Positions 1 to 9,554 of a stretch of DNA of 64,000 nucleotides are shown piece after piece. Origin of the DNA: Leptolyngbya sp. Prado105 (GTDB taxonomy: Bacteria > Cyanobacteriota > Cyanobacteriia > Leptolyngbyales > Leptolyngbyaceae); assembly GCA_025454375.1 (NCBI GenBank), contig JALOOO010000002.1:1-64000 (forward strand), read 5' to 3'. Every line of letters starts with the position of its first letter. Positions within the stretch are counted from its first letter, which is position 1. The translations under genes and the position numbers were made by a program. The notes below the pieces were generated by a model. The model saw nothing but the letters and a program-made list of their open reading frames with translations, made no database searches and was not told where the DNA came from.

Positions 1-848
1 TCGCTGTTCAGCAAGGTCACTCGCTGAAAGGTCACAGTCCGGTTGAGTAACACTCTTCTCAAGCTCGTTTCCAACTGAGCTTGTCGCACCAATCTCGCAA
101 AACCAATTCCCAGTGGAATCATCAAGACCACTGTTAATGCAAGAGTTGAAAACAGCGGTTTGTGGGCACGTCGTAAGGGAGAACAACCGATCATCAGAAA
201 CGTTAGCATACAGGCAAGCGTGATGCCGAGCAGATTCGTTAAGTAGAGCAGTGTTGCGCCGAGACTGAGGGAGCCATCTAAGCGAGAAAGCCCCAATCCA
301 ATCACACAAATGGGAGGCATCAATGCAACCGCGATTGCAGTTCCTGCCAACGTGCCTGAAATCTTCGGCTGCCATTTTGCGTAGGCGCTGATTGCTCCGG
401 CTGCGATCGCAATGCCTAAGTCGAGCAAGGTGGGACGCGATCGCGCCAAGATTTCGGAGCCAAAATTGGGAAGATTGACCAGCACGCCTAACGTCATCGC
501 GATCGCAACGGCTCCAATGGTTCCAAAGATGACTGATCCCAAGCCGTGACGAAACAGCCGCACATCGCCTGTCAATGCCCCAAATGCTAACGCTCGAATC
601 GGTAACATCAGGGGAGCAACAATCATTGCACCAATGATGACGGCTGAGCTATTCGTTAATAAACCAAATGTTGCAATAATACAGGAGCCAACGATCAAAA
701 CGAAGTAAGGACGATCCGGAGTCGCTTCATCTAACAATTCAGTTTGCAGTTGTCGCAGGCGATCAGGCGGAACAGGCAGACGACGAAACTGCCGAAGCCC
801 TTTTCTCATAGACGTTTGACGCAACCACTTGCGAAAACTAATCAACAT
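1..848 (-). CDS. DUF389 family membrane protein, 3' part cut by window edge
   Basis: This ORF is missing from the track because it runs off the left edge. I translated it by hand from the ATG at 848, which has a good ribosome site (GGGAGGATGCT) just upstream. The protein begins with a basic cytoplasmic stretch (MLISFRKWLRQ) and then alternates hydrophobic segments. The segment LTNSSAVIIGAMIVAPLMLP and the later GTAIAVALMPPICVIGLG are hallmarks I associate with the DUF389 (TIGR00341) family. These are polytopic inner-membrane proteins of unknown transport or structural role. About 282 codons are visible, covering the transmembrane core; the end lies outside the window. It diverges from selO. 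Confidence 0.8.
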   Translation of the reverse strand, partial: MLISFRKWLRQTSMRKGLRQFRRLPVPPDRLRQLQTELLDEATPDRPYFVLIVGSCIIATFGLLTNSSAVIIGAMIVAPLMLPIRALAFGALTGDVRLFRHGLGSVIFGTIGAVAIAMTLGVLVNLPNFGSEILARSRPTLLDLGIAIAAGAISAYAKWQPKISGTLAGTAIAVALMPPICVIGLGLSRLDGSLSLGATLLYLTNLLGITLACMLTFLMIGCSPLRRAHKPLFSTLALTVVLMIPLGIGFARLVRQAQLETSLRRVLLNRTVTFQRVTLLNS

Positions 849-1043
849 AGCATCCTCCCATCCCCAGGCTTGAATAAGCTCTTCACTGATTAGCTTCTAA
901 CCTGGGAAAGGGGTCATCTAGCGCAGGTCTGAATAGGCTGAACGCGCACTCCAAAGAGATAACGAGGGCAGCGTGAGGCGAGAAGTCGTTCTGAGGATCT
1001 CAATTTCCCGTTAGGATGATAGAAACCTCACCTATTCAAGTTG

Positions 1044-2462
1044 ATGACCGACTCTGTGAACCCACTTCTAGCCCTCAACTACGAGCCTGCGTTTGAGCGT
1101 TTAGGAGATGATTTTTCCGATCGCGTTTCTGCCGCTAATTTTCCCCAGCACATTCTGAGATTTCGCAATGACGATATCTTGACGCAATTGGGCTTGAGCG
1201 ATGTCACAGACGAGCATTTCATCGAAGCATTTGGTAAATTTCAGGGGCGCGAACCCTTGCTTGCCATGCGCTACCACGGGTATCAGTTCGGAACTTACAA
1301 CCCGGCTTTAGGAGACGGGCGGGGGTTTCTATATGGGCAAGTTCGCGCTCAAGATGGCGAGTTGTATGATTTCGGAACAAAAGGCTCTGGGACAACGCCT
1401 TATTCGCGAGGGGGGGACGGTCGCCTGACCTTAAAAGGCGGAGTGCGCGAAGTATTAGCGGCGGAAATGCTGCACCGCTTAAAGGTGAGAACTTCGCGCT
1501 GTTTTAGCCTGATTGAAACGGGGGAAGGACTGTGGCGTGGAGATGAGCCTTCACCGACTCGATCCTCTGTGATGATTCGCTTTAGTCGATCGCATATTCG
1601 CTTCGGGACTTTTGAGCGACTTGATGCGATCAATCGCAAAGATTTGATTGCGATTTTGCTCGACCATGTGATTGAGATTTACTATCCGCACTTGATGAAT
1701 GAGCCAGATCGCTATGCTTTATTTTATGCAGAACTCGTTGAAAAAGTCGCCGAATTAGTTGCGCAATGGATGGCAGCAGGATTCTGTCATGCCGTGCTAA
1801 ATACCGACAACATGTCAATGACTGGAGAAAGCTTTGATTATGGTCCGTATGCTTTTATTCCGGCGTATCAACCTGAATTTACTGCGGCATATTTTGATTA
1901 CTATGGACGCTATGCCTATGCAAATCAGCCCGAAATTTGCTACTGGAATTTAGAAATGTTGCAGGCTCCGTTGAAGCGAGTCATTTCGGCAGAAGATCTC
2001 AAATCGGGATTGTCTAAATTTGCCGATCGCTATGAAAAATCTTATCGTCAGAGAATGCTATATCGGTTGGGATTCGATCAGTTAGAATCGGCGATCGCGG
2101 CAAATTTGATTCGAGAAACGGTGCTATTTCTCAAGGAATCTCAAATCGACTATCACGATTTCTTTGCTCAGATTGCTCAACAGTTCGATCGCAGTTGGAG
2201 CGAGAATGCAAGTCACATTTTCTCTCAGCATGAAACTTCTAACACGGATTTAGCAAAGCTGTTTGAGAATTGGCGACAGAGTTATTGCCAAGCCTTAAAT
2301 ACATTGAGCCATGCTGAACTCGAAGACGTTTCTACACGATTGAGCGCTTATAATCCTGACTTCGGCTTAGTGCGATCGCAAATCGAAGCGGTCTGGCATC
2401 CAATTGCAGATGACGATAACTGGCAACCGTTTTATGCTTTACTCACTCGAATTCGTAAATGA
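1044..2462 (+). CDS. selO: Protein adenylyltransferase SelO (YdiU/UPF0061)
   Basis: Pseudokinase-fold enzyme that, in characterised members, transfers AMP from ATP to Ser/Thr/Tyr of target proteins and is linked to redox stress. About 472 residues, the usual family length. Family signatures include [10 protein letters not shown] near residue 95, [20 protein letters not shown] at about 110-130, the [19 protein letters not shown] block and the active-site-like [13 protein letters not shown] segment at about residue 255, which carries the Asn and Asp expected to bind metal. The track starts at TTG 1041; the ATG directly after it at 1044 is the more natural start. It is monocistronic in appearance, with its own 5' region after the divergent DUF389 gene. 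Confidence 0.93.
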   Translation: MTDSVNPLLALNYEPAFERLGDDFSDRVSAANFPQHILRFRNDDILTQLGLSDVTDEHFIEAFGKFQGREPLLAMRYHGYQFGTYNPALGDGRGFLYGQVRAQDGELYDFGTKGSGTTPYSRGGDGRLTLKGGVREVLAAEMLHRLKVRTSRCFSLIETGEGLWRGDEPSPTRSSVMIRFSRSHIRFGTFERLDAINRKDLIAILLDHVIEIYYPHLMNEPDRYALFYAELVEKVAELVAQWMAAGFCHAVLNTDNMSMTGESFDYGPYAFIPAYQPEFTAAYFDYYGRYAYANQPEICYWNLEMLQAPLKRVISAEDLKSGLSKFADRYEKSYRQRMLYRLGFDQLESAIAANLIRETVLFLKESQIDYHDFFAQIAQQFDRSWSENASHIFSQHETSNTDLAKLFENWRQSYCQALNTLSHAELEDVSTRLSAYNPDFGLVRSQIEAVWHPIADDDNWQPFYALLTRIRK

Positions 2463-2489
2463 TATCAAATCAATGGTTCCAGGTTAAAC

Positions 2490-2545
2490 CTTCTTAGAGC
2501 GCTCCCCCAACCCCTTTCTAAGGGAGATTGAAGGGGGATCAAAGA
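2490..2545. terminator. GC-rich hairpin downstream of selO
   Basis: Inverted arrangement CTCCCCCaACCCCTT...AAGGGGGA with an inner CCCTT/AAGGG arm. No T-run follows, so it may be an mRNA-end hairpin or one of the small C/G-rich palindromes common between cyanobacterial genes. Confidence 0.35.
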
Positions 2546-2592
2546 TCTGTTCGATTTGGTATGCTCCCATCCAAAATTTAATCTTGCCTGAA

Positions 2593-3162
2593 ATGATGCT
2601 GCAAACGCCTGTTCTATTAACTTCCAGATTAATTGTTCGGATGCTTCAGCAAAATGACACGAACGCGATCGTCAACTATTACAACGAAAATCGAGCGTTT
2701 TTAGAACCGTTTGAGCCATTTCGTCCTAAAAATTTCTACAGCCGTGATTTCTGGTCGCAACAGATCGAGAAAAGCCTGATCGAATTTGGCTACGATCGTT
2801 CTCTAAGGTTATTTCTATTTAAGAAAGATGAGCCGAGAAAAATCATTGGGGCAGTGAATTTTACCAATATCACTCAAGGCATTATTCACTCTTGTAGTTT
2901 GGGCTATAGCCTTGCTGAAACCGAACAAGGAAATGGCTACATGAATGAAGCATTAGAAGTTGCGATTCGCTATATTTTTCATGATTTGAATTTGCATCGA
3001 ATTACTGCAAACTATATGCCGCATAACCGACGCAGTGCAGGCGTTTTGAGACGACTTGGATTTACGATCGAAGGTTATTCTAGAGATTACTTACTGATCA
3101 ATGGCAAGTGGGAAGATCATATTCGCACGAGCTTAATTAACCCAGATTGGAGAGAGGAATGA
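2593..3162 (+). CDS. GNAT N-acetyltransferase, RimJ/RimL type
   Basis: About 189 residues with the GNAT fold: an N-terminal [14 protein letters not shown] strand-helix unit, a central [18 protein letters not shown] segment in which QGNGYMNEA is the acetyl-CoA pyrophosphate-binding loop (Q/RxxGxG/A), and the C-terminal [13 protein letters not shown] and [17 protein letters not shown] motifs typical of RimJ/RimL-like enzymes that acetylate protein N-termini. The real substrate cannot be told. The track start is TTG 2584; ATG 2593 (or 2596) is preferred. Its stop overlaps the mnmE start in an ATGA arrangement, so the two are probably translationally coupled. Confidence 0.85.
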   Translation: MMLQTPVLLTSRLIVRMLQQNDTNAIVNYYNENRAFLEPFEPFRPKNFYSRDFWSQQIEKSLIEFGYDRSLRLFLFKKDEPRKIIGAVNFTNITQGIIHSCSLGYSLAETEQGNGYMNEALEVAIRYIFHDLNLHRITANYMPHNRRSAGVLRRLGFTIEGYSRDYLLINGKWEDHIRTSLINPDWREE

Positions 3163-4517
3163 GCGATACAATTGCCGCGATCGCGACTGCAATCGTGCCT
3201 GAGCAAGGCAGTGTTGGAATTGTCAGGTTATCGGGATCTGACTCAGTTGCGATCGCCAAAACACTCTTTCAATCTCCCGGTGATCAAACCTGGGCAAGTC
3301 ATCGGATTTTGTATGGATTCATTCGTCATCCGGAGACGGATCGAATTGTGGATGAAGCTTTACTTTTACTCATGTTGGCTCCACGATCGTACACGCGCGA
3401 AGATGTCGTCGAACTGCATTGTCACGGTGGAATTATGGCAGTGCAGCAAGTTCTGCAACTTTGTCTCGAACAGGGTGCAAGACTGGCGCAGCCTGGAGAA
3501 TTTACGCTCAGAGCCTTTCTGAATGGACGCATTGATCTGACACAAGCTGAGAGTATTTCAGATTTAGTCGGAGCGCGATCGCCGCAAGCTGCCCAAACTG
3601 CTTTAGCTGGACTCCAAGGCAAACTTGCGAATCCCATTCGCCAACTTCGCACAACCTGTCTCGATATTTTGGCAGAAGTAGAAGCGCGAATCGACTTCGA
3701 GGATGATCTGCCGCCGTTAGATGAAGACTTAATTCGATCGCAGTTTGAGCAAGTGTTAGCAGAAGTAACGCAGATCCTAGCAACTGCCGATCGCGGAGAG
3801 CTACTTAGAACGGGGCTAAAAGTTGCGATCGTTGGTCGTCCGAATGTGGGTAAATCGAGCTTATTGAATGCCTGGAGCCGCAGCGATCGAGCAATTGTGA
3901 CGGATCTTCCAGGCACGACCCGCGATATCGTTGAGTCTCAGCTAGTCGTTGGGGGAATTCCGATTCAAGTTCTCGATACCGCAGGCATTCGAGAAACAGA
4001 GGATCAAGTAGAAAAAATTGGCGTTGAGCGATCGCGTTTAGCGGCTGAATCGGCGGATTTGGTCTTATTTACAATCGATGCTGAGGCAGGATTTACCGAT
4101 CTCGATCATGAAATTTACGATCGTGTCTGCGATCGACCTTTGATTCTAGTCATCAATAAAATTGATCTCGCTGAACCAACTTCAAAACTCCCGCCAGCGC
4201 TAAAAATTGTGAAAACGGCTGCGGCTCAAAATCAAGGGATTGATGCGCTAGAAATCGCAATTTTAGACATCGTTCAATCGGGTCAGGTTCAAGCCGCAAA
4301 TTTAGATTTAGCGATTAATCAACGTCAGTCGGCAGCATTAACCCGCGCAAAAACAGCACTCCAACAGGTACAAATGACGATCGCAAATCAACTGCCGCTT
4401 GATTTTTGGACTATTGATTTGCGAAGTGCCATTCAAGCATTAGGTGAAATTCTAGGCGAAGATGTGACAGAATCGGTTCTCGATCGTATTTTTAGCCGAT
4501 TCTGCATTGGTAAGTAA
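3159..4517 (+). CDS. mnmE: tRNA uridine-5-carboxymethylaminomethyl modification GTPase MnmE
   Basis: MnmE (TrmE) works with MnmG to install the cmnm5 group at wobble U34 of certain tRNAs. It is a cytoplasmic, K+-dependent dimeric GTPase. Visible parts are an N-terminal folate-binding domain beginning [24 protein letters not shown], a helical region, and an inserted G domain with G1 [12 protein letters not shown]2 PGTTRD, G3 DTAG and G4 NKID. The protein ends in the catalytic Cys motif FCIGK. Length 452 residues is normal. The track extension from TTG 3147 is rejected because ATG 3159 has the AGAGAGGA ribosome site and overlaps the upstream stop by 4 bp. A housekeeping gene coupled to the GNAT gene. 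Confidence 0.97.
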   Translation: MSDTIAAIATAIVPEQGSVGIVRLSGSDSVAIAKTLFQSPGDQTWASHRILYGFIRHPETDRIVDEALLLLMLAPRSYTREDVVELHCHGGIMAVQQVLQLCLEQGARLAQPGEFTLRAFLNGRIDLTQAESISDLVGARSPQAAQTALAGLQGKLANPIRQLRTTCLDILAEVEARIDFEDDLPPLDEDLIRSQFEQVLAEVTQILATADRGELLRTGLKVAIVGRPNVGKSSLLNAWSRSDRAIVTDLPGTTRDIVESQLVVGGIPIQVLDTAGIRETEDQVEKIGVERSRLAAESADLVLFTIDAEAGFTDLDHEIYDRVCDRPLILVINKIDLAEPTSKLPPALKIVKTAAAQNQGIDALEIAILDIVQSGQVQAANLDLAINQRQSAALTRAKTALQQVQMTIANQLPLDFWTIDLRSAIQALGEILGEDVTESVLDRIFSRFCIGK

Positions 4518-4552
4518 ATCATTAGACTTCTTGCAGATTCGGTTCATCTCAT

Positions 4553-4625
4553 TTGCGGCATTCACCCGCGCGTAAACGGCGGGTTAGCAGGACAACCCTG
4601 CTCAACCAGGCGGAATGCTCCCAGT
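4553..4625. repeat. Partial copy of the 205-bp MITE-like element
   Basis: CACCCGCGCGTAAACGGCGGG followed by TTAGCAG and CTCAACCAGGC matches the left-centre part of the two complete elements at 17951 and 31828 (the latter reads CACCCGCGCGTGAACGGCGGG, CTAACAG, CTCAACTGGGC). The terminal repeat and the right half are not visible, so this is a decayed or truncated copy. It lies between the convergent mnmE and SDR genes. Confidence 0.6.
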
Positions 4626-4654
4626 CCAAATGTGAATTCGATTCAAATCACCTT

Positions 4655-5476
4655 CTAGTAATCTTTGTCGCTATTTTTGAAAGTTCGCCGCATCGCCCAT
4701 TGCAGGAAGTCGGGGAACAGTTTATTTGAAATCAAAGAAGCATTCGCAGAACCGACCATCACATCTGTCTTCTTGTGCTTCACCGCATTCCAAATTGCTT
4801 TCGCCACATCTTCGGGTTTCTCAACTACGGGAACATTCAAAACCTGCTCTAACTGCTTGCGCCGCGCGATCGCATCCTCCTGATCCTTGCCCGGAAAGAA
4901 CGCCCGCTCCATAAAGTTACTTTTGATCAAATTTGGATAGATGCCACAGACTGTAATCCCTTTGGGCGAAAGCTCAGACTGCAAACTTTGAGTCAAGCCC
5001 GTAATAGCAAATTTACTCGTTGTATAAGGGACAAGATAGGGAATCGGAACCTTTCCACTTGAGGAGGACACATTCACAATCATGCCGTGACCTTGAGCAA
5101 TCAGGTGCGGCAGCAAAAAATGAATCGTATGAATATATCCCCAAAGATTTGTGTCAAGCGTCGTATGCCATTCTGCTAATGAGAAACTATCAGCAGGCCC
5201 AGAACTATAAATGCCAGCATTATTGACTAAAACATCGATCGAGCCATACTGAGCGATCGCTTGATCGATCAATTTCCGCACCTGCTCTGGATCACGGGTA
5301 TCCGTTGGAATTGCCGTAACAGAGGGTGCAAATGCCTTGACTTCTTCAGCCGCTGCATTTAAGCGATCGACAGTGCGGGCAGCCATAATCACATTGTAAC
5401 CATTGTGAGCAAACTGAAGCGACGTTGCTTTACCAATCCCTTGAGATGCGCCAGTGATCAGAACTGTAGAAGCCAT
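4655..5476 (-). CDS. Short-chain dehydrogenase/reductase (SDR)
   Basis: NAD(P)-dependent oxidoreductase of the classical SDR family, about 273 residues. The N-terminal dinucleotide-binding motif TGASQGIG, the NNAG motif in DVLVNNAGIYSSG, the catalytic Ser in VNVSSSSGKV and the YTTSK active-site Tyr/Lys pair are all present in the right order. The substrate cannot be predicted; similar cyanobacterial proteins are annotated only as SDR. The start is taken as ATG 5476 (MASTVLITG), three codons inside the track's GTG 5485. Transcribed toward mnmE and divergent from crtW. Confidence 0.9.
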   Translation of the reverse strand: MASTVLITGASQGIGKATSLQFAHNGYNVIMAARTVDRLNAAAEEVKAFAPSVTAIPTDTRDPEQVRKLIDQAIAQYGSIDVLVNNAGIYSSGPADSFSLAEWHTTLDTNLWGYIHTIHFLLPHLIAQGHGMIVNVSSSSGKVPIPYLVPYTTSKFAITGLTQSLQSELSPKGITVCGIYPNLIKSNFMERAFFPGKDQEDAIARRKQLEQVLNVPVVEKPEDVAKAIWNAVKHKKTDVMVGSANASLISNKLFPDFLQWAMRRTFKNSDKDY

Positions 5477-5781
5477 AACATTCACAACTTTGAAACTTCT
5501 TTCAGTGTGCTTGAAACCGCATTCAATACCTCTGACTTCCGTTAGATTTTAGAAGTTTGAAATTTAATTTAACAAATATCAACCCTTGAGCAAAATCGAC
5601 CGTCTCTGCGATAGATAAGAGTTTCGCCCCGCAGAGAGATAGCTTTAATCCCCGCAATTTATAAATTAGGCTCAGCAGACAAAGCGGAAAGCAGAAATCA
5701 TTTTCGATCACTTTCCTCAGAAATGTTAAAATTTGTAAAGAAGGTTTTTGATAAACCTCGATCGTTTTGTGGAGTCCTCTC
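5477..5781. other. Intergenic region between SDR and crtW
   Basis: About 305 bases separating two divergent genes, AT-rich in its right half. The 62-codon ORF on the minus strand (5523-5711) has no family resemblance or ribosome site and looks like chance. Promoters for both genes must lie here, but I see no convincing named site. Confidence 0.4.
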
Positions 5782-6546
5782 GTGGTTTCTTTTCGTTCAG
5801 CCCCTGTCCAGCCTGATCAAGATGCTCAAATCCAACTCGATCGAGGTGTATTTGTCGCATTGACGGTTTTAGGAATCTGGGCAGCTAGTTTATTTGTACT
5901 CTTAACTCTTGATATTACCTCCCTATCGATTCCGATCAGGATTGCAGGCGTTTTACTACAGACATTTCTCTATACAGGATTATTCATTACGGCGCACGAT
6001 GCAATGCACGGGGCTGTCGCTCCTAGCAATCGTAAATTGAATGACTTGATTGGATCGGTTGCGCTGTCTGTCTATGCTTTGTTTTCATTGAAATCGATGA
6101 TCAAAACGCATTGGGAGCATCATGCACATCCGGCTTCTGAGTTTGACCCAGACTTTCACAATGGCAAACATAAGGGACTGCTTGCCTGGTATTCCTACTT
6201 TATGGTGCGCTATTGGAGTTGGACGCGGATTATTTCTCTCGTGGCAATCTTCCACATTGCACATCGGTTGCTGCACGTCCCTGAGGCAAATCTCACCTGG
6301 TTTTGGGTAACCCCTTCGATTTTGAGTTCAGTACAATTGTTCTTTTTTGGGACATTTCTACCGCATCGTGAACCAGAGGGAGGATACCAAAACGAGAGTC
6401 GTGCGATGAGTACTCGCTGGTCGCCATTTTGGTCATTTCTAAGCTGTTACCACTTTGGCTATCACCTTGAGCATCACGAGCGTCCTGACCTCGCCTGGTG
6501 GCAACTTCCTGAACTGCATCAGCGAAAACTGCGAGAAGAAGGCTAA
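5782..6546 (+). CDS. crtW: Beta-carotene ketolase, CrtW type
   Basis: Membrane di-iron enzyme of the fatty-acid-desaturase superfamily that adds 4-keto groups to beta-ionone rings (beta-carotene to echinenone/canthaxanthin). Three His clusters are visible in the expected spacing: HDAMHG near residue 80, HWEHHAHP near 115 and HLEHHERPDLAWWQLP near 235. These lie among about four hydrophobic segments, and the C-terminal WWQLPELH is typical of CrtW. About 254 residues is normal. The track starts at TTG 5767, but GTG 5782 has GGAG seven bases upstream and fits the family N-terminus better. In cyanobacteria ketocarotenoids also serve orange carotenoid protein. Confidence 0.9.
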   Translation: MVSFRSAPVQPDQDAQIQLDRGVFVALTVLGIWAASLFVLLTLDITSLSIPIRIAGVLLQTFLYTGLFITAHDAMHGAVAPSNRKLNDLIGSVALSVYALFSLKSMIKTHWEHHAHPASEFDPDFHNGKHKGLLAWYSYFMVRYWSWTRIISLVAIFHIAHRLLHVPEANLTWFWVTPSILSSVQLFFFGTFLPHREPEGGYQNESRAMSTRWSPFWSFLSCYHFGYHLEHHERPDLAWWQLPELHQRKLREEG

Positions 6547-6576
6547 GCTTAGAAATAAAGCTTGCAGGACTGGGTT

Positions 6577-7407
6577 ATGGCAGATTGGGTGAAATTGCTC
6601 AATGAGTATTCAAACAGAGATTTAGAGCAGCGTAAGGTCTGGTACTCTCCGGTTGTCGAAGCTTACGATCGAGGAAGACCCGGATATCCAGAGGATCTGA
6701 TTCGCAAATCGATCGAAGCTGCTCATCTTGCTCCAGATGCCAAAATTCTCGAAGTCGGTTGCGGTTCAGGGACTGCAACCCTTGATTTTGCGAAGTTAGG
6801 ATATGAAATTGATGCCGTGGAGCCAAACCCAGAATTCTGTCGCATTGCAGCGCGAAATTTTGCCGAATTTCCGAAAGTAACTCTCTTCCAGCAATCTTTT
6901 GAAGAATGGCAAGTTAAACCCGCAGAATATCAGATTGTTCTAGCCGCAAATGCTTGGCACTGGATTGCATCAGATATTAAGTATGTCAAAGCATCAGAAA
7001 CTCTAAAAGAGGGTGGCGCTCTCGTCCTGCTGTGGAATATGTCACTGGAGCCAAGTATTGAAGTTTATCAGGCATTGAATCGGGTCTACCAACAATATGC
7101 ACCGACGATCGCACCCCAGTATGAAGGTCGGGATAAACAGCTTGAGATTTTGCGGGGTTTAGGTAGATTAATCAGAGATTCAGGATTGTTTGAGCCTCCA
7201 ATGATTGAGAGTTCGTGCTGCGAGAGAACTTACGACACAGAGCGCTATCTCGATCTGCTCAGTAGCTATTCACAATATGTCTCACTTGATCCACGAGTGC
7301 GAGAAGCATTGTTTTTAGGGTTAAGAACGACGATCGAGCAGCAGTTTCAAGGCAAGATTCAACTCTTTAACCTGGCAGCGTTTCAGATTGCTAGAAAGGT
7401 GGGCTAG
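6577..7407 (+). CDS. Class I SAM-dependent methyltransferase
   Basis: About 276 residues. The SAM-binding motif I ILEVGCGSGTATL is near residue 55, followed by an acidic post-I motif (DAVEPNPEF) and an ANAWHWI segment in motif II position. The N-terminal W-Y-SPVVEAYDRGRPGYPEDL is shared by a family of small-molecule methyltransferases similar to type 11/25 enzymes. The substrate is unknown. The track begins at TTG 6562; ATG 6577 follows a GCAGGAC ribosome site. It is 30 bp after crtW and could be cotranscribed. Confidence 0.85.
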   Translation: MADWVKLLNEYSNRDLEQRKVWYSPVVEAYDRGRPGYPEDLIRKSIEAAHLAPDAKILEVGCGSGTATLDFAKLGYEIDAVEPNPEFCRIAARNFAEFPKVTLFQQSFEEWQVKPAEYQIVLAANAWHWIASDIKYVKASETLKEGGALVLLWNMSLEPSIEVYQALNRVYQQYAPTIAPQYEGRDKQLEILRGLGRLIRDSGLFEPPMIESSCCERTYDTERYLDLLSSYSQYVSLDPRVREALFLGLRTTIEQQFQGKIQLFNLAAFQIARKVG

Positions 7408-7428
7408 TCGTTCGTGGGGTCGCAGTCT

Positions 7429-7794
7429 TCATTGCCTGGGAGTCGCCCAAGAAAAGAACACTGCAATTCCAGCAAGATTAAAGAGCAGGGTTAGCACTGC
7501 CCCGATCACAACTCCCTTAACCAGGGAGTATCGACGATCGCGGAGCAAAATCAGGATGACTGGAATCACATAAAAAAGCTGAAACACTCCAATGCCAACG
7601 AGCATAAATACAAGCGATGTATAGCCATTGAGCAGAATAAACAGGGCTGGATTCTCAGATTGAGTTGAAAGGGTCACAACCAATAAGTAAATCAACAGCG
7701 CGATCGCAATTGCCAAGAGCAGGGCAATCCCATGCAGCCCGATGAGTAATAAAATACCGCGTAAAATTTTCCGACCTTGATTTGATTCTGCCAT
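7429..7794 (-). CDS. Small polytopic membrane protein (paralogue of 9555-9887)
   Basis: A 121-residue protein with about three to four hydrophobic helices (ILLLIGLHGIALLLAIAIAL, LVFMLVGIGVFQLFYVIPVI, GVVIGAVLTLLFNLAGIAVF). It has no family I recognise. It is clearly related to the gene at 9555: both start M-(A/S)ESN, share G-Q-LFYVIP/LYLIP, L-RDRRY/FRNQRF and VKGV-IGA, and have the same length and helix order. It is the last gene of a six-gene minus-strand run (15059 to 7429) and lies 14 bp after the GT-C-like gene. A structural or carrier role for the membrane enzymes next to it is only an inference from position. Confidence 0.7.
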   Translation of the reverse strand: MAESNQGRKILRGILLLIGLHGIALLLAIAIALLIYLLVVTLSTQSENPALFILLNGYTSLVFMLVGIGVFQLFYVIPVILILLRDRRYSLVKGVVIGAVLTLLFNLAGIAVFFSWATPRQ

Positions 7795-7808
7795 GCACTT
7801 TACCTGGA

Positions 7809-9533
7809 CTATCCTATACCGTTTCTAAAACCTGAGTTTGAAGTATTACTGATACATTTTGCGTCCAGTAGCGTGAATCGAGGAGTATTCAATGCAGCGC
7901 AATGCGTGAGTTTTGCCAAAGCAGGCGTTTTTTCTTGCTGGAGATGAGTCAGCGCGATCGTAAACTCTGGCTCGAAGCTTTTGAGCCAGCTTGCATTGGT
8001 GAGATATAGCGGCGTGAATGCAGTTTGTTCGATGAGCCAAAAGTTAATTTGATATTTCTCGATCGTTTGCTTGGCAGCAGTCAGATCTAAACTGTATTGC
8101 GCTTGAATCGTATCTAAAATTCGTTGGCGAATCTGACGGTAATAGCCCAAATGAAAGGGGAGCGCATGTTCTCGGCTAAATAAAACAGAGCGTTGCGAAA
8201 AGGTCGAAATATTGTTGGCTTCATCTGCAAGCGTTGCAATTAAGCTATTCTTGGGTTGAGCTTGCAGAAACTCATAGAGCGCGGTGTCTTGCCCGACTCG
8301 AAAATTTGTATTCGGAAATCCTTGCGAAAATTGAGGATAAGCAACCAGCGCGATCGTTATCAGAGCAACCATCGACAATCCTGCACCCATTGAAAACCAG
8401 CGATGCTGCGAAGCGAAAACTTCACAAGTTCGGCAGAGCGCATCGAGTAGCATCGTCAACACAATCCCGGCTGAAATCGCTAGCACAATCCGCAACGTGT
8501 GCGTGGTGTATCGAGTCGGGAAAAAGAGTCGCAGCAGCAATAAATGAGCCGCCGCAAATAATCCGAATGACACCCAAACCATTTGAGGTAAAAGCGCAAT
8601 TTTAGAATGGATCTGCCGCACTAATAAAAATCGTGATGGAGCGCGCATCACGATCGGCAAAAATACTCCAACCCAAATCAACGGCGGCATCAGGGGCGGA
8701 ATAATCCCGCTATGTTCGCCAATCAGCCAGAATTTCCAAGGATTCGGGTTAAAAAAAGGATGTCTACCTCCGGGGTGAAGCTCCGGCATTGACCAAGCTT
8801 GAGCGCGGGTAATTAAAGGCGCAAATTCTCGCGAACTGAGGGCATAAGGCAGCAATGTGATCGCGCTTAACCCAATACAGAGTCCGACAAATTTAAGTTG
8901 ACTAAAGTCAAGTCGTCTCGTTTTCCAATCCCAAAGTCGAAAACATAAAAGCACGATCGTAATAAATGCTAAAGGCGGATAAATTAGTGCTTGTAGCCCC
9001 AAAACGATGAGCATCCCCACTCGCTGATTACAGAGTAGAGCATAGAGAAATGCTAAAAACAAAGGCGTAACAAACGCTCTCGGAGTCGCAGAACTTAAAT
9101 CGTCTCGAAACCACAAGCTCTGATTAAGCATCAGCGTCGTGATAAATCCAGCGATCGGCAATGGAAAGAGCTTGAGACAAATCGCAAAACTATAAACCGT
9201 TGCAATCAGACCTAACCCAACAGGAAGGACTTTACTCAACCCAAGCGGCTGTACCCCAAACATTGCCATGACTTGATAAATTGCAGCATATCCTGGAGGC
9301 GTAATCGACTTAAAATACTGCACGATCAAGTCATTCGGAAGCAGCGTCGGATCGATAAATTGCTGCATCCAGAAGACATATTCTCTCGCATCATCTTGTA
9401 CCACATACTGCGATCGAAAGGCTTTTTGCAGTGCTAGGCTGCCATAGTATAGAGCGAATCCGATGCTGCAACCGAGCCAAAGCTTCGTCGTCTTAAGGCT
9501 AGTGAGAAATTGATGAACCCGTGAGATCAGCAT
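7809..9533 (-). CDS. GT-C-like polytopic membrane protein, probable lipid-linked glycosyltransferase
   Basis: 574 residues, around ten or more transmembrane helices. The first extracytoplasmic loop carries VVQDDAREY, an acidic DD/E motif of the kind used by GT-C glycosyltransferases that take polyprenyl-phosphate sugars. A soluble-looking C-terminal region (from about residue 430) contains LADEANNISTFSQR. It is a clear paralogue of the gene at 20250 (shared QDDAR, WMQ-F-DP, PxPIAGF, LxxRDDLxSxxPRxF, FHLGYY). It sits between the two small paralogous membrane proteins in the six-gene run, with gaps of 14 and 21 bp. Sugar donor, acceptor and even the enzymatic role are inferred, not shown. Confidence 0.65.
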   Translation of the reverse strand: MLISRVHQFLTSLKTTKLWLGCSIGFALYYGSLALQKAFRSQYVVQDDAREYVFWMQQFIDPTLLPNDLIVQYFKSITPPGYAAIYQVMAMFGVQPLGLSKVLPVGLGLIATVYSFAICLKLFPLPIAGFITTLMLNQSLWFRDDLSSATPRAFVTPLFLAFLYALLCNQRVGMLIVLGLQALIYPPLAFITIVLLCFRLWDWKTRRLDFSQLKFVGLCIGLSAITLLPYALSSREFAPLITRAQAWSMPELHPGGRHPFFNPNPWKFWLIGEHSGIIPPLMPPLIWVGVFLPIVMRAPSRFLLVRQIHSKIALLPQMVWVSFGLFAAAHLLLLRLFFPTRYTTHTLRIVLAISAGIVLTMLLDALCRTCEVFASQHRWFSMGAGLSMVALITIALVAYPQFSQGFPNTNFRVGQDTALYEFLQAQPKNSLIATLADEANNISTFSQRSVLFSREHALPFHLGYYRQIRQRILDTIQAQYSLDLTAAKQTIEKYQINFWLIEQTAFTPLYLTNASWLKSFEPEFTIALTHLQQEKTPALAKLTHCAALNTPRFTLLDAKCISNTSNSGFRNGIG

Positions 9534-9554
9534 TTTAGTCGCTCCTTCGGCAAG

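Noticed and set aside
3422-3916. 164-codon antisense ORF in mnmE
   Set aside because: Shadow frame of a certain housekeeping gene; no family resemblance.
5523-5711. 62-codon ORF between the SDR gene and crtW
   Set aside because: No ribosome site, no recognisable pattern, probably chance.
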